Below the pieces are notes generated by a model. The model saw nothing but the letters and a program-made list of their open reading frames with translations, ran no database searches and was not told where the DNA came from. Made by a program: the position numbers and the translations under genes. Positions 1 to 7,086 of a DNA stretch of 20,885 nt are shown here, in pieces (within the stretch, counting starts at the first letter, position 1; every line of letters begins with the position of its first letter). Source of the stretch: CAYRSA01 sp964494845 (GTDB taxonomy: Bacteria; Patescibacteriota; Saccharimonadia; Saccharimonadales; JAGQNJ01). Location of the stretch: assembly GCA_964494845.1 (NCBI GenBank), contig CAZBSC010000014.1, forward strand, positions 1-20,885. Direction: 5' to 3'.

Positions 1-244
1 CTCTATCGGGGTTGGAAATAGGATATTGAACTTGTTCAATTTGACCTGTTTTATCGTTTATCTGACGGCGAGACTCATTGGGCATGGCAAGCATCACAGT
101 TATGCCTGACTCGAGCATTACCTCGGTATATGCTTCCAGTCCGGCTTTACCGTCCGGCAGTGGATCAAACGCTCTAGGATGAGCATGAACATCAATCGGA
201 CCGGGTGTCATCGTTATGATATCGCCCGCTACCTCTAATCCCAT
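1..244 (-). CDS. dihydroorotase-like amidohydrolase, N-terminal part (runs off window)
   Basis: The first 81 codons are visible. Dihydroorotases close N-carbamoyl-aspartate to dihydroorotate in pyrimidine synthesis, in the cytoplasm. The translation has the amidohydrolase metal-site motif GPIDVHAHPR (His20, His22, with Arg24 in the substrate-binding position). A helix follows, then GITVMLAMPN, whose Asn56 matches the conserved Met-Pro-Asn of dihydroorotases. The HxH lies only about 20 residues from the start, as in short PyrC-type enzymes, with no N-terminal beta domain. The ATG at 244 is supported by a very strong Shine-Dalgarno (GGAGGAG) 3 nt upstream and by a good promoter at 267-295. It is divergent from the glycosidase at 326. 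A Pro replaces the usual Leu after HxH, so a related cyclic amidohydrolase is possible. The family is clear; the exact substrate is inferred. Confidence 0.8.
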   Translation of the reverse strand, partial: MGLEVAGDIITMTPGPIDVHAHPRAFDPLPDGKAGLEAYTEVMLESGITVMLAMPNESRRQINDKTGQIEQVQYPISNPDR

Positions 245-266
245 ATCTCCTCCATATTTGTCCAGA

Positions 267-295
267 ACTATATTCGCTATAATTTCCAAAAGCAA
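267..295 (-). promoter_or_regulatory. sigma70-type promoter of the dihydroorotase-like gene
   Basis: On the minus strand a -35 TTGCTT (295-290) and a -10 TATAGT (272-267) are separated by 17 nt. The predicted transcript has a leader of roughly 15-20 nt containing the GGAGGAG ribosome site of the gene starting at 244. Confidence 0.6.
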
Positions 296-317
296 GCACA
301 ACCTTTTTTTAACCCTG

Positions 318-325
318 TATACTAT
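318..325 (+). promoter_or_regulatory. -10 box(es) abutting the glycosidase start
   Basis: Overlapping -10 hexamers TATACT (318-323) and TACTAT (320-325) lie directly before the ATG at 326. By normal geometry transcription would begin at about 330-332, downstream of that ATG and near the in-frame GTG at 332. No convincing -35 or Shine-Dalgarno is visible. This argues for a leaderless start at GTG 332, or a start at ATG 362, rather than ATG 326. Confidence 0.4.
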
Positions 326-1666
326 ATGCTAGTGGCTAATAACGATGAAAATGAAGATTTAATGAATAAGGCCAAAGAGGTTTTGGCGAATAATTTTCAT
401 AATGGGCACACCATTCCTGCCGAAGGGCTGTATCCACATCAGTGGTTATGGGACAGCTGTTTTATTGCGATCGGACTTGCGCATTACGATGTTGAAAGAG
501 CACAAAAAGAGATACTAAATCTACTAAAAGGTCAGTGGTCAAATGGGATGGTGCCTCATATGGTCCTAGACGGTGGGCTAAAATATATAAATGACCGCGA
601 CCTTTGGCGCAGTTATACCTCGCCTTATTCTCCAGACGATGTTGCCACCAGCGGTATTACCCAGCCACCTCTTATAGCCGAGGCAGTGGTAAGAATAGGA
701 AAAAAACTATCAAAAGAAGATCGACACGCGTGGTTTAACAAAACCTACCCACATATTGTTGCTTATCACAAATGGTTATATAGAGACCGGGACCCCAAGA
801 ACGAAGGGCTAGTTTTGCTATTTCACCCTTGGGAAACAGGGCTAGATAGCACTCCACCGTGGATGGGCGAACTGCACGAAAAACATATGCCATTTTGGAT
901 AAAAATTATCCGGACATTCAAAATTGATAATTTGATAAACAAAATTAGACGTGATGCTCGTTACGTAAAACTGGGGCAACGTCTAACCACTATTGACGCG
1001 CTTCTTTTGTACAACTTGTCTCGTAGGCTTCGTCATAAAGGCTATAGCAATAAAAAGGTGTTAAAAAGCAATCTACCAAAGATTGAGGATGTTGGGTTCA
1101 ATGCAATATTTATTCGTGCGAATACTCACTTAAAACAAATTGCCAAGTATCTTGGGCGAGAACTACCAGAAAGTTTACAGAATGACATCAAGAACACCGA
1201 AAAGGCATATGAAGAGTTGTGGGACGAGGTTAGCCACCAATATTACAGCTACAATATAAATACTGGACAAAATATACCAGTACCGAGTATATCCACGTTC
1301 TTGGCGCTTTACGCCGGCAAGATCAGTAAAGACCATGCCGAAAAGTTAGTAGTGCAGCTGAAAGATCCGCACACATTTGGGCTAGAGTTCCCGGTACCAT
1401 CTGTACCTAAAAATTCTGAATGGTTTAATGATCAGAATTATTGGCAGGGCCCAACGTGGATTAACACAAATTGGCTGATAGCCGATGGTCTGCGTAGATA
1501 TGGCTATGATGTAGAGGCGGACAAAATTGTTGAAACCAGCATAAAACTGGTTGAGAAATCAGGTTTTTACGAATATTTTTCACCAATTAACAGTAAGCCA
1601 GAAGGCTCTAAAAATTTCTCATGGACCGCCGCCCTAATCATTGACATGCTATCAACAAAAAACTAG
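326..1666 (+). CDS. GH63/MGH-type alpha-glycosidase (mannosyl/glucosylglycerate hydrolase-like)
   Basis: A 446-residue cytoplasmic-looking protein with no signal peptide, of the (alpha/alpha)6-barrel glycosidase group that includes GH63 and the bacterial mannosylglycerate/glucosylglycerate hydrolases (MGH1-like). Visible family motifs are YPHQWLWDSCF (36-46), HPWETGLDSTPPW (167-179), YWQGPTW (372-378) and FYEYFSP (414-420). By family precedent the Asp in GLDSTP (about 174) is the likely general acid and Glu416 the likely base; both are present, so it should be active. Length and motif order match the stand-alone hydrolases, which degrade compatible solutes such as glucosylglycerate. The substrate here is inference; trehalase-like or other alpha-glucosidase activity is possible. 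The start is uncertain: the -10 box overlaps the region just before ATG 326, so GTG 332 or ATG 362 may be used. The stop abuts the stop of the convergent zinc-ribbon gene. Confidence 0.82.
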   Translation: MLVANNDENEDLMNKAKEVLANNFHNGHTIPAEGLYPHQWLWDSCFIAIGLAHYDVERAQKEILNLLKGQWSNGMVPHMVLDGGLKYINDRDLWRSYTSPYSPDDVATSGITQPPLIAEAVVRIGKKLSKEDRHAWFNKTYPHIVAYHKWLYRDRDPKNEGLVLLFHPWETGLDSTPPWMGELHEKHMPFWIKIIRTFKIDNLINKIRRDARYVKLGQRLTTIDALLLYNLSRRLRHKGYSNKKVLKSNLPKIEDVGFNAIFIRANTHLKQIAKYLGRELPESLQNDIKNTEKAYEELWDEVSHQYYSYNINTGQNIPVPSISTFLALYAGKISKDHAEKLVVQLKDPHTFGLEFPVPSVPKNSEWFNDQNYWQGPTWINTNWLIADGLRRYGYDVEADKIVETSIKLVEKSGFYEYFSPINSKPEGSKNFSWTAALIIDMLSTKN

Positions 1667-1924
1667 TTAAGGTTTTTTCCAGCGCTCTAGTCTTGGTAGA
1701 TACCCGCGTGCTAGCCAGCGACGAATTCTACCCCATCCCTGGTCTTTTAGCGCTTTGTCTACGATTTTGGTCATTTCTTCGAGTGTCATCTCGGGGTCTC
1801 TGAGCGCCCCATTGTCATAGCACATTGCGCAGTATTTCTGACTGAGCGAGCCATCTTTTTCGGTACCATTATCTTTGCCATCCAGTGGCATGCTACAACT
1901 TTGACAGAATTTTTTCTTTGACAT
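1667..1924 (-). CDS. small zinc-ribbon protein (zf-ribbon_2 type)
   Basis: An 85-residue protein carrying the putative zinc-ribbon domain found in many short bacterial proteins. Two CxxC knuckles are visible, FCQSC (C7, C10) and YCAMC (C32, C35), separated by the typical GTEKDGS turn and followed by the conserved helix with LEEMTKIVDKAL. The C-terminus is basic (RIRRWLARGYLPRLERWKKP). The domain binds one zinc; its cellular role is unknown in the family. It is the second gene of an operon: a GGAAGGAG Shine-Dalgarno sits in the 14-nt gap behind the stop of the DUF4190 gene. Its own stop lies immediately next to the stop of the convergent glycosidase, with no room for a terminator. Confidence 0.85.
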   Translation of the reverse strand: MSKKKFCQSCSMPLDGKDNGTEKDGSLSQKYCAMCYDNGALRDPEMTLEEMTKIVDKALKDQGWGRIRRWLARGYLPRLERWKKP

Positions 1925-1938
1925 ATCTCGCTCCTTCC

Positions 1939-2640
1939 TTAGGGTTCGAACGTGTTGTGGATCTCGTCGAACGCATCTTGTAACTTATTCCAGTTTTGTT
2001 CTGGAGACTGGGTAGCCAGTGTGTACACAGAGTTGTCTTTATTAAGTATCACAGTGACTTTTGATTTTACCCGACCGTTCTCTCCGTCATAACTGACTAA
2101 CATCCTGATCGAATCTAGCCCCTTAAAACTCTGTCTCGAGACATACTCAACTTTTGTATTAGGATTATCGTTCTTTAGAGCATCGCGTATGGCGTTGAGT
2201 ACATCTTTTTTGTAGCCGTTCTTGGGGGCTTTTAGATAAACCACTTCAACCTGTCCAGACACTTTTCCGGTGTCCTCTGGGTTTCCCTTGAAAAGCATTC
2301 CTTGGGCGCCTTCTTGGCTCTCAGGCTCCACTACCCAGCCTTTAGGGTGTTTTACCGTGTATCCAATGTCGTTGTTCGAGTAGCTGACCAATGTCAAGGA
2401 AGAGCTCCTGACGGCCAAGAAAATTAAGCCAATTGTAACAATCTGCAAAAATCCAACAATAACTGCAGTGACTATTCCTGCAATAGCTAGGCCCTTGCCC
2501 TTTTCTTTTTTCTTGTTTATTTGCGACAAGCCGACTACTGATAGGACCAAGCCAATCAACGGCACAAAAAATGCACTAACTAGCCCCATCACCGCCAAGG
2601 CATTCGTCTTCTGCGGAGTGTTTACTTTTTCATCAGTCAT
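1939..2640 (-). CDS. DUF4190 membrane protein with exported PsbP/Mog1-like domain
   Basis: 233 residues. The N-terminus (about 12-77) has the two hydrophobic helices and the GLxxxxxGLxQI-type spacing of DUF4190, with a basic KKKEKGKG loop between the helices. From about 85 onward there is a soluble domain beginning with YSNNDIGYTVKHPKGW, the usual opening of PsbP-like (Mog1/PsbP fold) domains, followed by alternating beta strands and a closing helix (WNKLQDAFDEIHNTF). The soluble part is probably outside the membrane. No enzymatic residues are evident and the function is unknown. The start is fixed by AAAGGAG at 2649-2655, with a TATAAT -10 further upstream. It heads a two-gene operon with the zinc-ribbon protein and is divergent from the SulP transporter. 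Confidence 0.8.
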   Translation of the reverse strand: MTDEKVNTPQKTNALAVMGLVSAFFVPLIGLVLSVVGLSQINKKKEKGKGLAIAGIVTAVIVGFLQIVTIGLIFLAVRSSSLTLVSYSNNDIGYTVKHPKGWVVEPESQEGAQGMLFKGNPEDTGKVSGQVEVVYLKAPKNGYKKDVLNAIRDALKNDNPNTKVEYVSRQSFKGLDSIRMLVSYDGENGRVKSKVTVILNKDNSVYTLATQSPEQNWNKLQDAFDEIHNTFEP

Positions 2641-2648
2641 AGTAATTT

Positions 2649-2677
2649 CTCCTTTGTTTATCTCTACTTATATTATA
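2649..2677 (-). promoter_or_regulatory. -10 box and ribosome site of the DUF4190 operon
   Basis: The minus strand carries TATAAT at 2677-2672 and a full AAAGGAG Shine-Dalgarno at 2655-2649, 8 nt before the ATG at 2640. I see no good -35. The predicted leader is about 25 nt. Confidence 0.55.
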
Positions 2678-2722
2678 CTCCTGTAAAGCAAACATTTCTG
2701 GTCGCCGTAGACAAATCTGGCG

Positions 2723-2728
2723 TATAAT
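2723..2728 (+). promoter_or_regulatory. -10 box of the SulP transporter gene
   Basis: A consensus TATAAT ends 16 nt before the ATG at 2745, predicting a leader of about 10 nt. There is no Shine-Dalgarno and no clear -35. Confidence 0.5.
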
Positions 2729-2744
2729 TAAGCCGAAGCCGTTT

Positions 2745-4481
2745 ATGTTAAAAAACACCTACCCCCGGTTACCGATAATAAATACACTACGCGATTATAG
2801 CCGTTCTTTTTTTCGCCTGGATCTATTAGCTGGCGCAACAGTTGCGGCAATAGCAATCCCCCAGGCTATGGCCTATGCGCAATTAGCCGGCGCTCCTGTG
2901 GCGATGGGGCTGTATGCGACGTTTATCGGTATGTTGTTATTTGCCATCTTCTCAACTACCAAACACGTGGTCGTGGGGCCTGATGCAGCAATGGCCGCCC
3001 TAACCGGCGCTACACTGATTCCGCTTGCAAATAACAACCCCTCCCATTACATGGCTCTAGTCGCTTTGCTAGCTATTTTAATTGGCTTGGCATGCTTGAT
3101 TGCTGTAGCTGCTAAACTCAGTTTTCTAAGCGAATTCCTGTCTCGCCCAATTCTACTAGGCTATATGACTGGTCTTGGTCTGGCAGTTATTGCATCACAA
3201 GCGCCAAAGTTATTTGGGTTACCAGCACTGGCTAAAAGCAACTTTTTTAGTAGCATTTTCAACATACTTTCTAATATAGTTCGTGTTCACCCAGCCACCT
3301 TAATGCTCAGTGTATTCCTCGGTTTTGCTTGCTTTCTAATGATCCGTTTTCTTCCAAAAGTACCTGTTAGCCTAGTTGTTCTGCTGGCCTGTATTTTTCT
3401 TTCCTGGTTGCTAAATTTTAAAGGATTAGGGATAGCCGTAGTCGGTACTATTCCCTCAGGCTTGCCACTTCCTCACATCCCAGATGTTAGTTTTTTTGAC
3501 GTACAAAACTTATTTATACCTGCTTTTGCAATAATGATGGTTAGCTACGCCAACACCATAACTACAGCCCGCTCCTTCGCGGCAAAGAATAATGATCATA
3601 TTAACTCTGCACAAGAGCTTACGGCATTAGGGATATCGAGCATAGGGACTGGGTTGTTTGGTGGCATACCGATTGCTGCTAGCGGGGTTAGGACCGCAGT
3701 TAACGAGCAAAACAAGGCAGTCAGCCAAGTCTCCCAGCTTATCGCCGCTGCTGTGGTAGGCTTGGCGCTGTTATTTCTTACTCCGATTCTAAAGTACCTG
3801 CCCCAACCAGCACTGGCTGTGATAATTATTATTGCCGTCTTGAAACTATTCAATATCAGCGAGCTAAAGTCTATTTGGCATGCATGGCATGCAGAAGCTT
3901 TGTTAGCAATTGCAACAGTTGTAGGGGTAACCATATTGGGCATTTTCCAAGGGCTCTTATTGGCGATCCTTTTAGCAGTAGTGAACCTTGTCCGAAAAAG
4001 TGCTTTTCCGACTGACGCCGTACTAGGTGTGGCGGCAGACGGATCAATACGTGATAAAAAACGCCCTCCAAAAACCGAGTCTATTCCAGGCATTGTAATG
4101 TACCGATTTGACGCGCCATTGTATTTCGGTAATTCAGAATATTTTCGGCAACGCGTTCTAAACCTCGTAGATTCCAGCGATGACATCAGGTGGTTTCTGT
4201 GGGACGCCGAAACAATAACATCTATCGATTCAACAGCGGGGGCAATGTTACTGGGTTTAATTAGAGAAATGAAAGACCGAAAAATTACTTTTTGTATATC
4301 GCGGCTAAAAGGTCCCGTACGCTCTACCATTAACAGAACAAACCGTCTTTCAAATGCCTTTAAATCGATACCTCATTACCCCAGCATGGGGAAAGCACTT
4401 TCCGCCTTTGAACAAGAATCCGCACATATAGACAAAGCAACTAAGCTAGTCAAGCAATCTAAACTACTAGAAAAGCCCTAG
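2745..4481 (+). CDS. SulP family inorganic anion transporter with STAS domain
   Basis: 578 residues, the usual length for SLC26/SulP carriers. The N-terminal signature is clear: LLAGATVAAIAIPQAMAYAQ (27-46), then GLYATFIGMLLFAIFSTTKH and VVVGPDAAMAAL (76-87). About 12 hydrophobic segments run to residue 415. A cytoplasmic STAS domain occupies about 448-555 and contains the switch motif IDSTAG near 494-499. SulP proteins carry sulfate, bicarbonate, chloride or carboxylates; the substrate cannot be read from sequence, and there are no sulfur-assimilation or carbonic anhydrase genes next to it. Transcription likely starts about 10 nt before the ATG from TATAAT at 2723, without a Shine-Dalgarno. 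The stop TAG shares a CTAG palindrome with the stop of the convergent gene. Confidence 0.93.
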   Translation: MLKNTYPRLPIINTLRDYSRSFFRLDLLAGATVAAIAIPQAMAYAQLAGAPVAMGLYATFIGMLLFAIFSTTKHVVVGPDAAMAALTGATLIPLANNNPSHYMALVALLAILIGLACLIAVAAKLSFLSEFLSRPILLGYMTGLGLAVIASQAPKLFGLPALAKSNFFSSIFNILSNIVRVHPATLMLSVFLGFACFLMIRFLPKVPVSLVVLLACIFLSWLLNFKGLGIAVVGTIPSGLPLPHIPDVSFFDVQNLFIPAFAIMMVSYANTITTARSFAAKNNDHINSAQELTALGISSIGTGLFGGIPIAASGVRTAVNEQNKAVSQVSQLIAAAVVGLALLFLTPILKYLPQPALAVIIIIAVLKLFNISELKSIWHAWHAEALLAIATVVGVTILGIFQGLLLAILLAVVNLVRKSAFPTDAVLGVAADGSIRDKKRPPKTESIPGIVMYRFDAPLYFGNSEYFRQRVLNLVDSSDDIRWFLWDAETITSIDSTAGAMLLGLIREMKDRKITFCISRLKGPVRSTINRTNRLSNAFKSIPHYPSMGKALSAFEQESAHIDKATKLVKQSKLLEKP

Positions 4482-5059
4482 TTTTCAGTCACACTAACAG
4501 AAAAGAATGTTTTTTCTGCTGTTTTGTCATCCTGAGTGGATACAGAAGCTGAAAGTTGTCGATTATTTTTCTTATATATCAATATCGTTCCTTCACCGTA
4601 AGATGATTCACTTGTAGCTTTCCAGCCCTGCGTTGCAAGCTCTTTTTTGTAGTAGGCTAAAACGTCCGCAGTCGAGTCAGCAGTTCGGGCTGATACACTG
4701 TAATGCTTTTTGTCTGTCGAGGTTGCGTAGATAATGTTTGATGGCTCGTAAATAGGTATGTCGCTAGGAAAACCGTCCGGAAGTTTTGCGTCAGTACCAT
4801 ATGTGGCTGTGCTCTTTCCATCATCCGTTTTTACCGTTACGCTACCGTTATCTTTAGTCCCATTAACGCTAATATTTTTGGTAGCCCGATTGAATAAGCT
4901 TCCGAAAAACACAGTCATTGCCACGGCACCAATGATCAACAGCCCGCCTACCACTCCCACTACAATTAATACAATTTTTAGAGTATTGTCTTTCTTTTTT
5001 GGGTTACCAGGTTTTGGTGTTGGTGTTTGATGCGTTTCTTGATTAGTGTTTACTTCCAT
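4478..5059 (-). CDS. single-pass membrane-anchored protein with exported alpha/beta domain
   Basis: 193 residues. A short cytoplasmic Pro/Lys-rich tail (1-26) precedes a Gly-rich transmembrane helix (27-51), a low-complexity Asn/Gly/Thr linker (60-90) and a compact domain (about 93-193). The last part opens with LPDGFPSDIPIYEP and contains the segment DSTADVLAYYKKELATQGW (128-146). That pattern recurs in exported lipoprotein-like domains of Gram-positive bacteria and CPR, but I cannot assign a function. The start is well supported by AGGAGG (5065-5070) and a TATTAT -10 (5079-5084). The last 4 nt overlap the end of the SulP gene, the two stop codons being read from one CTAG. Confidence 0.75.
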   Translation of the reverse strand: MEVNTNQETHQTPTPKPGNPKKKDNTLKIVLIVVGVVGGLLIIGAVAMTVFFGSLFNRATKNISVNGTKDNGSVTVKTDDGKSTATYGTDAKLPDGFPSDIPIYEPSNIIYATSTDKKHYSVSARTADSTADVLAYYKKELATQGWKATSESSYGEGTILIYKKNNRQLSASVSTQDDKTAEKTFFSVSVTEN

Positions 5060-5064
5060 AAAAT

Positions 5065-5084
5065 CCTCCTATCTTCTAATAATA
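5065..5084 (-). promoter_or_regulatory. -10 box and strong Shine-Dalgarno before gene at 5059
   Basis: The minus strand has TATTAT (5084-5079) and AGGAGG (5070-5065), 5 nt before the ATG. The 93 bp between this gene and the next (5060-5152) hold nothing else that I can recognise. Confidence 0.5.
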
Positions 5085-5152
5085 CACCCTCGTTTTGAAG
5101 CCGGTTACAAATTTTCTGACTATTCATTCATATTGTTTTGCTGAACTATTTC

Positions 5153-5791
5153 TTACAATTCGCCCAAGAAACGATCAAATTCTTTTTCTGGCACCCCCGC
5201 ATTGAATTCTACTGCCATCCTGGCTAAATCGTCAGTCAAAGCGTCTTGTTGAGCAGTGTGAGCCAAGTAACCAATGTGGCCGAAGGCTTTTCGAATATAG
5301 GGTTGTTGTCTGATATCCCGGCTGATTTCATCCTCCCACTGATCAATAAGCGGGTCGTAGGATTCACTCATGTACATCCAACCTTCTTCTGCTATGTCCG
5401 TGAACATTTTAGCTACTTCTTGACATTTTTCTATACTAAGCGGAACAGTAGTATCTTCTACTATTTCGTTGTATAGTTTTGCGTTCAATTCACACATTCT
5501 TTTTTGTTCTTCCGGAACGATCAATCGCGTTGCAGCTCTGACGGCCAGTACTGATGCATTTAAAAACGTGTTTCCAGCAGGGGCCCCTTCAGTTTGCCCT
5601 AATGCTGGATCGATTGGCTCCACGAATTGCGCCACAAACCTAGACACCCCCTGTAAGGGAAATCTTATTTGTCTCCCCTTCAAGATCCCGATATATTTGT
5701 TTACATCAGCTGCGCAGGCTGAATCCATTTTCAAAAATCGCGGACCTACGACCGAAAAAAAATCTTCATAACCTAAGTCTCCGCGGGCCAT
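5153..5791 (-). CDS. unrecognised soluble, mainly helical protein
   Basis: 212 residues, acidic, with no signal peptide and no membrane segment, probably cytoplasmic. I do not recognise a family. It opens with MARGDLGYEDFFSVVGPRF and contains helix-rich stretches around LNASVLAVRAATRLIVPEEQ and SIEKCQEVAKMFTDIAEEGW. Three Cys (C26, about C130, about C153) are scattered without a metal-binding spacing. A strong promoter (TTGAGT, 17 nt, TATAAT) lies immediately upstream and predicts a leader of about 3 nt, so this ATG is probably used without a Shine-Dalgarno. It starts 45 nt after the NDH-2 stop on the same strand but has its own promoter, so it need not be co-regulated with it. Confidence 0.7.
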   Translation of the reverse strand: MARGDLGYEDFFSVVGPRFLKMDSACAADVNKYIGILKGRQIRFPLQGVSRFVAQFVEPIDPALGQTEGAPAGNTFLNASVLAVRAATRLIVPEEQKRMCELNAKLYNEIVEDTTVPLSIEKCQEVAKMFTDIAEEGWMYMSESYDPLIDQWEDEISRDIRQQPYIRKAFGHIGYLAHTAQQDALTDDLARMAVEFNAGVPEKEFDRFLGEL

Positions 5792-5800
5792 AATATACTT

Positions 5801-5829
5801 ATTATAACACTTTATAGAACTATACTCAA
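5801..5829 (-). promoter_or_regulatory. near-consensus promoter giving an almost leaderless mRNA
   Basis: On the minus strand TTGAGT (5829-5824), a 17-nt spacer and TATAAT (5806-5801). Transcription is predicted at about 5794, 3 nt before the ATG at 5791. No Shine-Dalgarno is present. Confidence 0.7.
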
Positions 5830-5836
5830 TTTACAG

Positions 5837-7015
5837 CTAGAATTTTGCTGGGTGGTTGCCTTTGCTCCATTGTTTTATGGCTTGTTTATAGGGCAAAAAG
5901 TTTTTGAATATCCATCTGTCTGCACGCCTACGCATCAACCATCCCTGGTAGCCACTTAACTGGTGCTTATCTGACTGTAATACTGCCCATTTTCCACCAA
6001 TAGGAACTACATATAGTGGGTGCCAAGCACGGTACGCTACTGGCGGTAAACCTTCTTGTATGCGCAAAATATTATGTGCAACAAACTTTGCATCGTGCAG
6101 CGCCGTTTGCGCCATGCCACTAAACCTTGTATTGGCATTGTCGCCAATAATGTAAATATCCACAAATTTGGGCACTTGTAGGTACTGGTTGATCTTGACC
6201 TTTCCTTTCTCTAGGTCAAACACCTTAGGGTGAAGAGAATAAAAATCAACAGGTTTACTGCCAGCAGTCCAGACAATCAAATCCGCATCAATATCCTCGC
6301 CGTCTAGGCAAATTTTACCCGCTTCGCAAGAATTTACTCTTGTGTTTAGACGCATTTTTATGCCGAGTTTTTGTAATCTTTTATAGGCCTTGGCGGATAA
6401 AAGTGGGTCCAGATTTGGCAAAGGGCGATCGGCCCCTTCTATCAGTGTTACATCGGGGCGAACTAAACGGTTACCGTATTTGCGAGATACTTTCCGTGCA
6501 AAAGCCTGTAGCTCTCCAACTAGCTCAACACCGGTAGCTCCTGCCCCCACAACAGAAACTCGGGGGGTTTTGCCACTCGTTCTAAACAGCTCGACTAGTT
6601 TCGATCGTAACTCGATTGTCTGACGAACCGTCGTCATTCCGAAAGAGTGTTTTTCCATTCCGTCTATCCCGAAATAATTTATACAATTGCCTAGCGCTAG
6701 AATCGCAGTATCGTAAATGTACTCTTGCCCATTTTCACCCTTAATTGTTTTTCTAATTGGGTTAATGCCGACTATTTTGTCATGGATTAGCTCAACATTA
6801 TTGGCTCTCTTAAAGATAGTTGCTAAAGGGATAACTACTTCTGTCGGTGAATGCCCGGTAGCAGATCTGTATAGCGCTCCGTGATATTCAAAATTTGTCC
6901 CAGGCGTAATTAGCTTGACATCGAAACCTGGCTTATTAGCCAACTCTAAAGCCACCTTCACTCCACCAAATCCGCCCCCAACAATTACAATTTTTTGATT
7001 TACTTTTTCTTTCAT
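5837..7015 (-). CDS. type II NADH:quinone oxidoreductase-like FAD protein (NDH-2)
   Basis: 392 residues, the usual NDH-2 length. The N-terminal FAD-binding Rossmann motif is IVIVGGGFGGVKVALEL (9-25). The NAD-binding motif is VVGAGATGVELVGEL (155-169). A third flavin-contacting motif, IYIIGDNA (287-294), is followed by MAQTALHDAKFVAHNIL, matching the conserved Ala-Gln region near the flavin and quinone. NDH-2 enzymes oxidise NADH and reduce membrane quinone without pumping protons; they lie on the inner face of the membrane. The C-terminus is basic and amphipathic rather than a membrane helix. No complex I or oxidase genes are in view. Related sulfide:quinone reductases are less likely because the conserved cysteine pattern is not evident. 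A TATACT -10 (7034-7029) predicts a leader of about 7 nt with no Shine-Dalgarno. Confidence 0.85.
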   Translation of the reverse strand: MKEKVNQKIVIVGGGFGGVKVALELANKPGFDVKLITPGTNFEYHGALYRSATGHSPTEVVIPLATIFKRANNVELIHDKIVGINPIRKTIKGENGQEYIYDTAILALGNCINYFGIDGMEKHSFGMTTVRQTIELRSKLVELFRTSGKTPRVSVVGAGATGVELVGELQAFARKVSRKYGNRLVRPDVTLIEGADRPLPNLDPLLSAKAYKRLQKLGIKMRLNTRVNSCEAGKICLDGEDIDADLIVWTAGSKPVDFYSLHPKVFDLEKGKVKINQYLQVPKFVDIYIIGDNANTRFSGMAQTALHDAKFVAHNILRIQEGLPPVAYRAWHPLYVVPIGGKWAVLQSDKHQLSGYQGWLMRRRADRWIFKNFLPYKQAIKQWSKGNHPAKF

Positions 7016-7028
7016 AACGCTTGTGGCC

Positions 7029-7034
7029 AGTATA
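7029..7034 (-). promoter_or_regulatory. -10 box of the NDH-2 gene
   Basis: TATACT on the minus strand, 13 nt before the ATG at 7015. The -35 is weak. It is divergent from the promoter of the gene at 7087. Confidence 0.45.
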
Positions 7035-7051
7035 GCAAATCAAGTTATCTA

Positions 7052-7080
7052 TTGCATAATAGTTATAAATGTTGTATTCT
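7052..7080 (+). promoter_or_regulatory. promoter of a leaderless gene; decides the start at 7087
   Basis: TTGCAT (7052-7057), 17 nt, TATTCT (7075-7080). The predicted first transcribed base is 7087, the A of an ATG. In-frame ATGs at 7069 and 7081 would lie upstream of the transcript. Confidence 0.6.
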
Positions 7081-7086
7081 ATGTTA

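Noticed and set aside
3596..4330. 244-codon open frame on the minus strand inside the SulP gene
   Set aside because: It is antisense to a clear transporter gene, has no recognisable domain or ribosome site, and has a composition typical of a shadow frame.
5246..5771. Two plus-strand open frames opposite the unknown gene at 5153-5791
   Set aside because: No promoter or ribosome site. The minus frame is longer, has a near-consensus promoter and a balanced composition.
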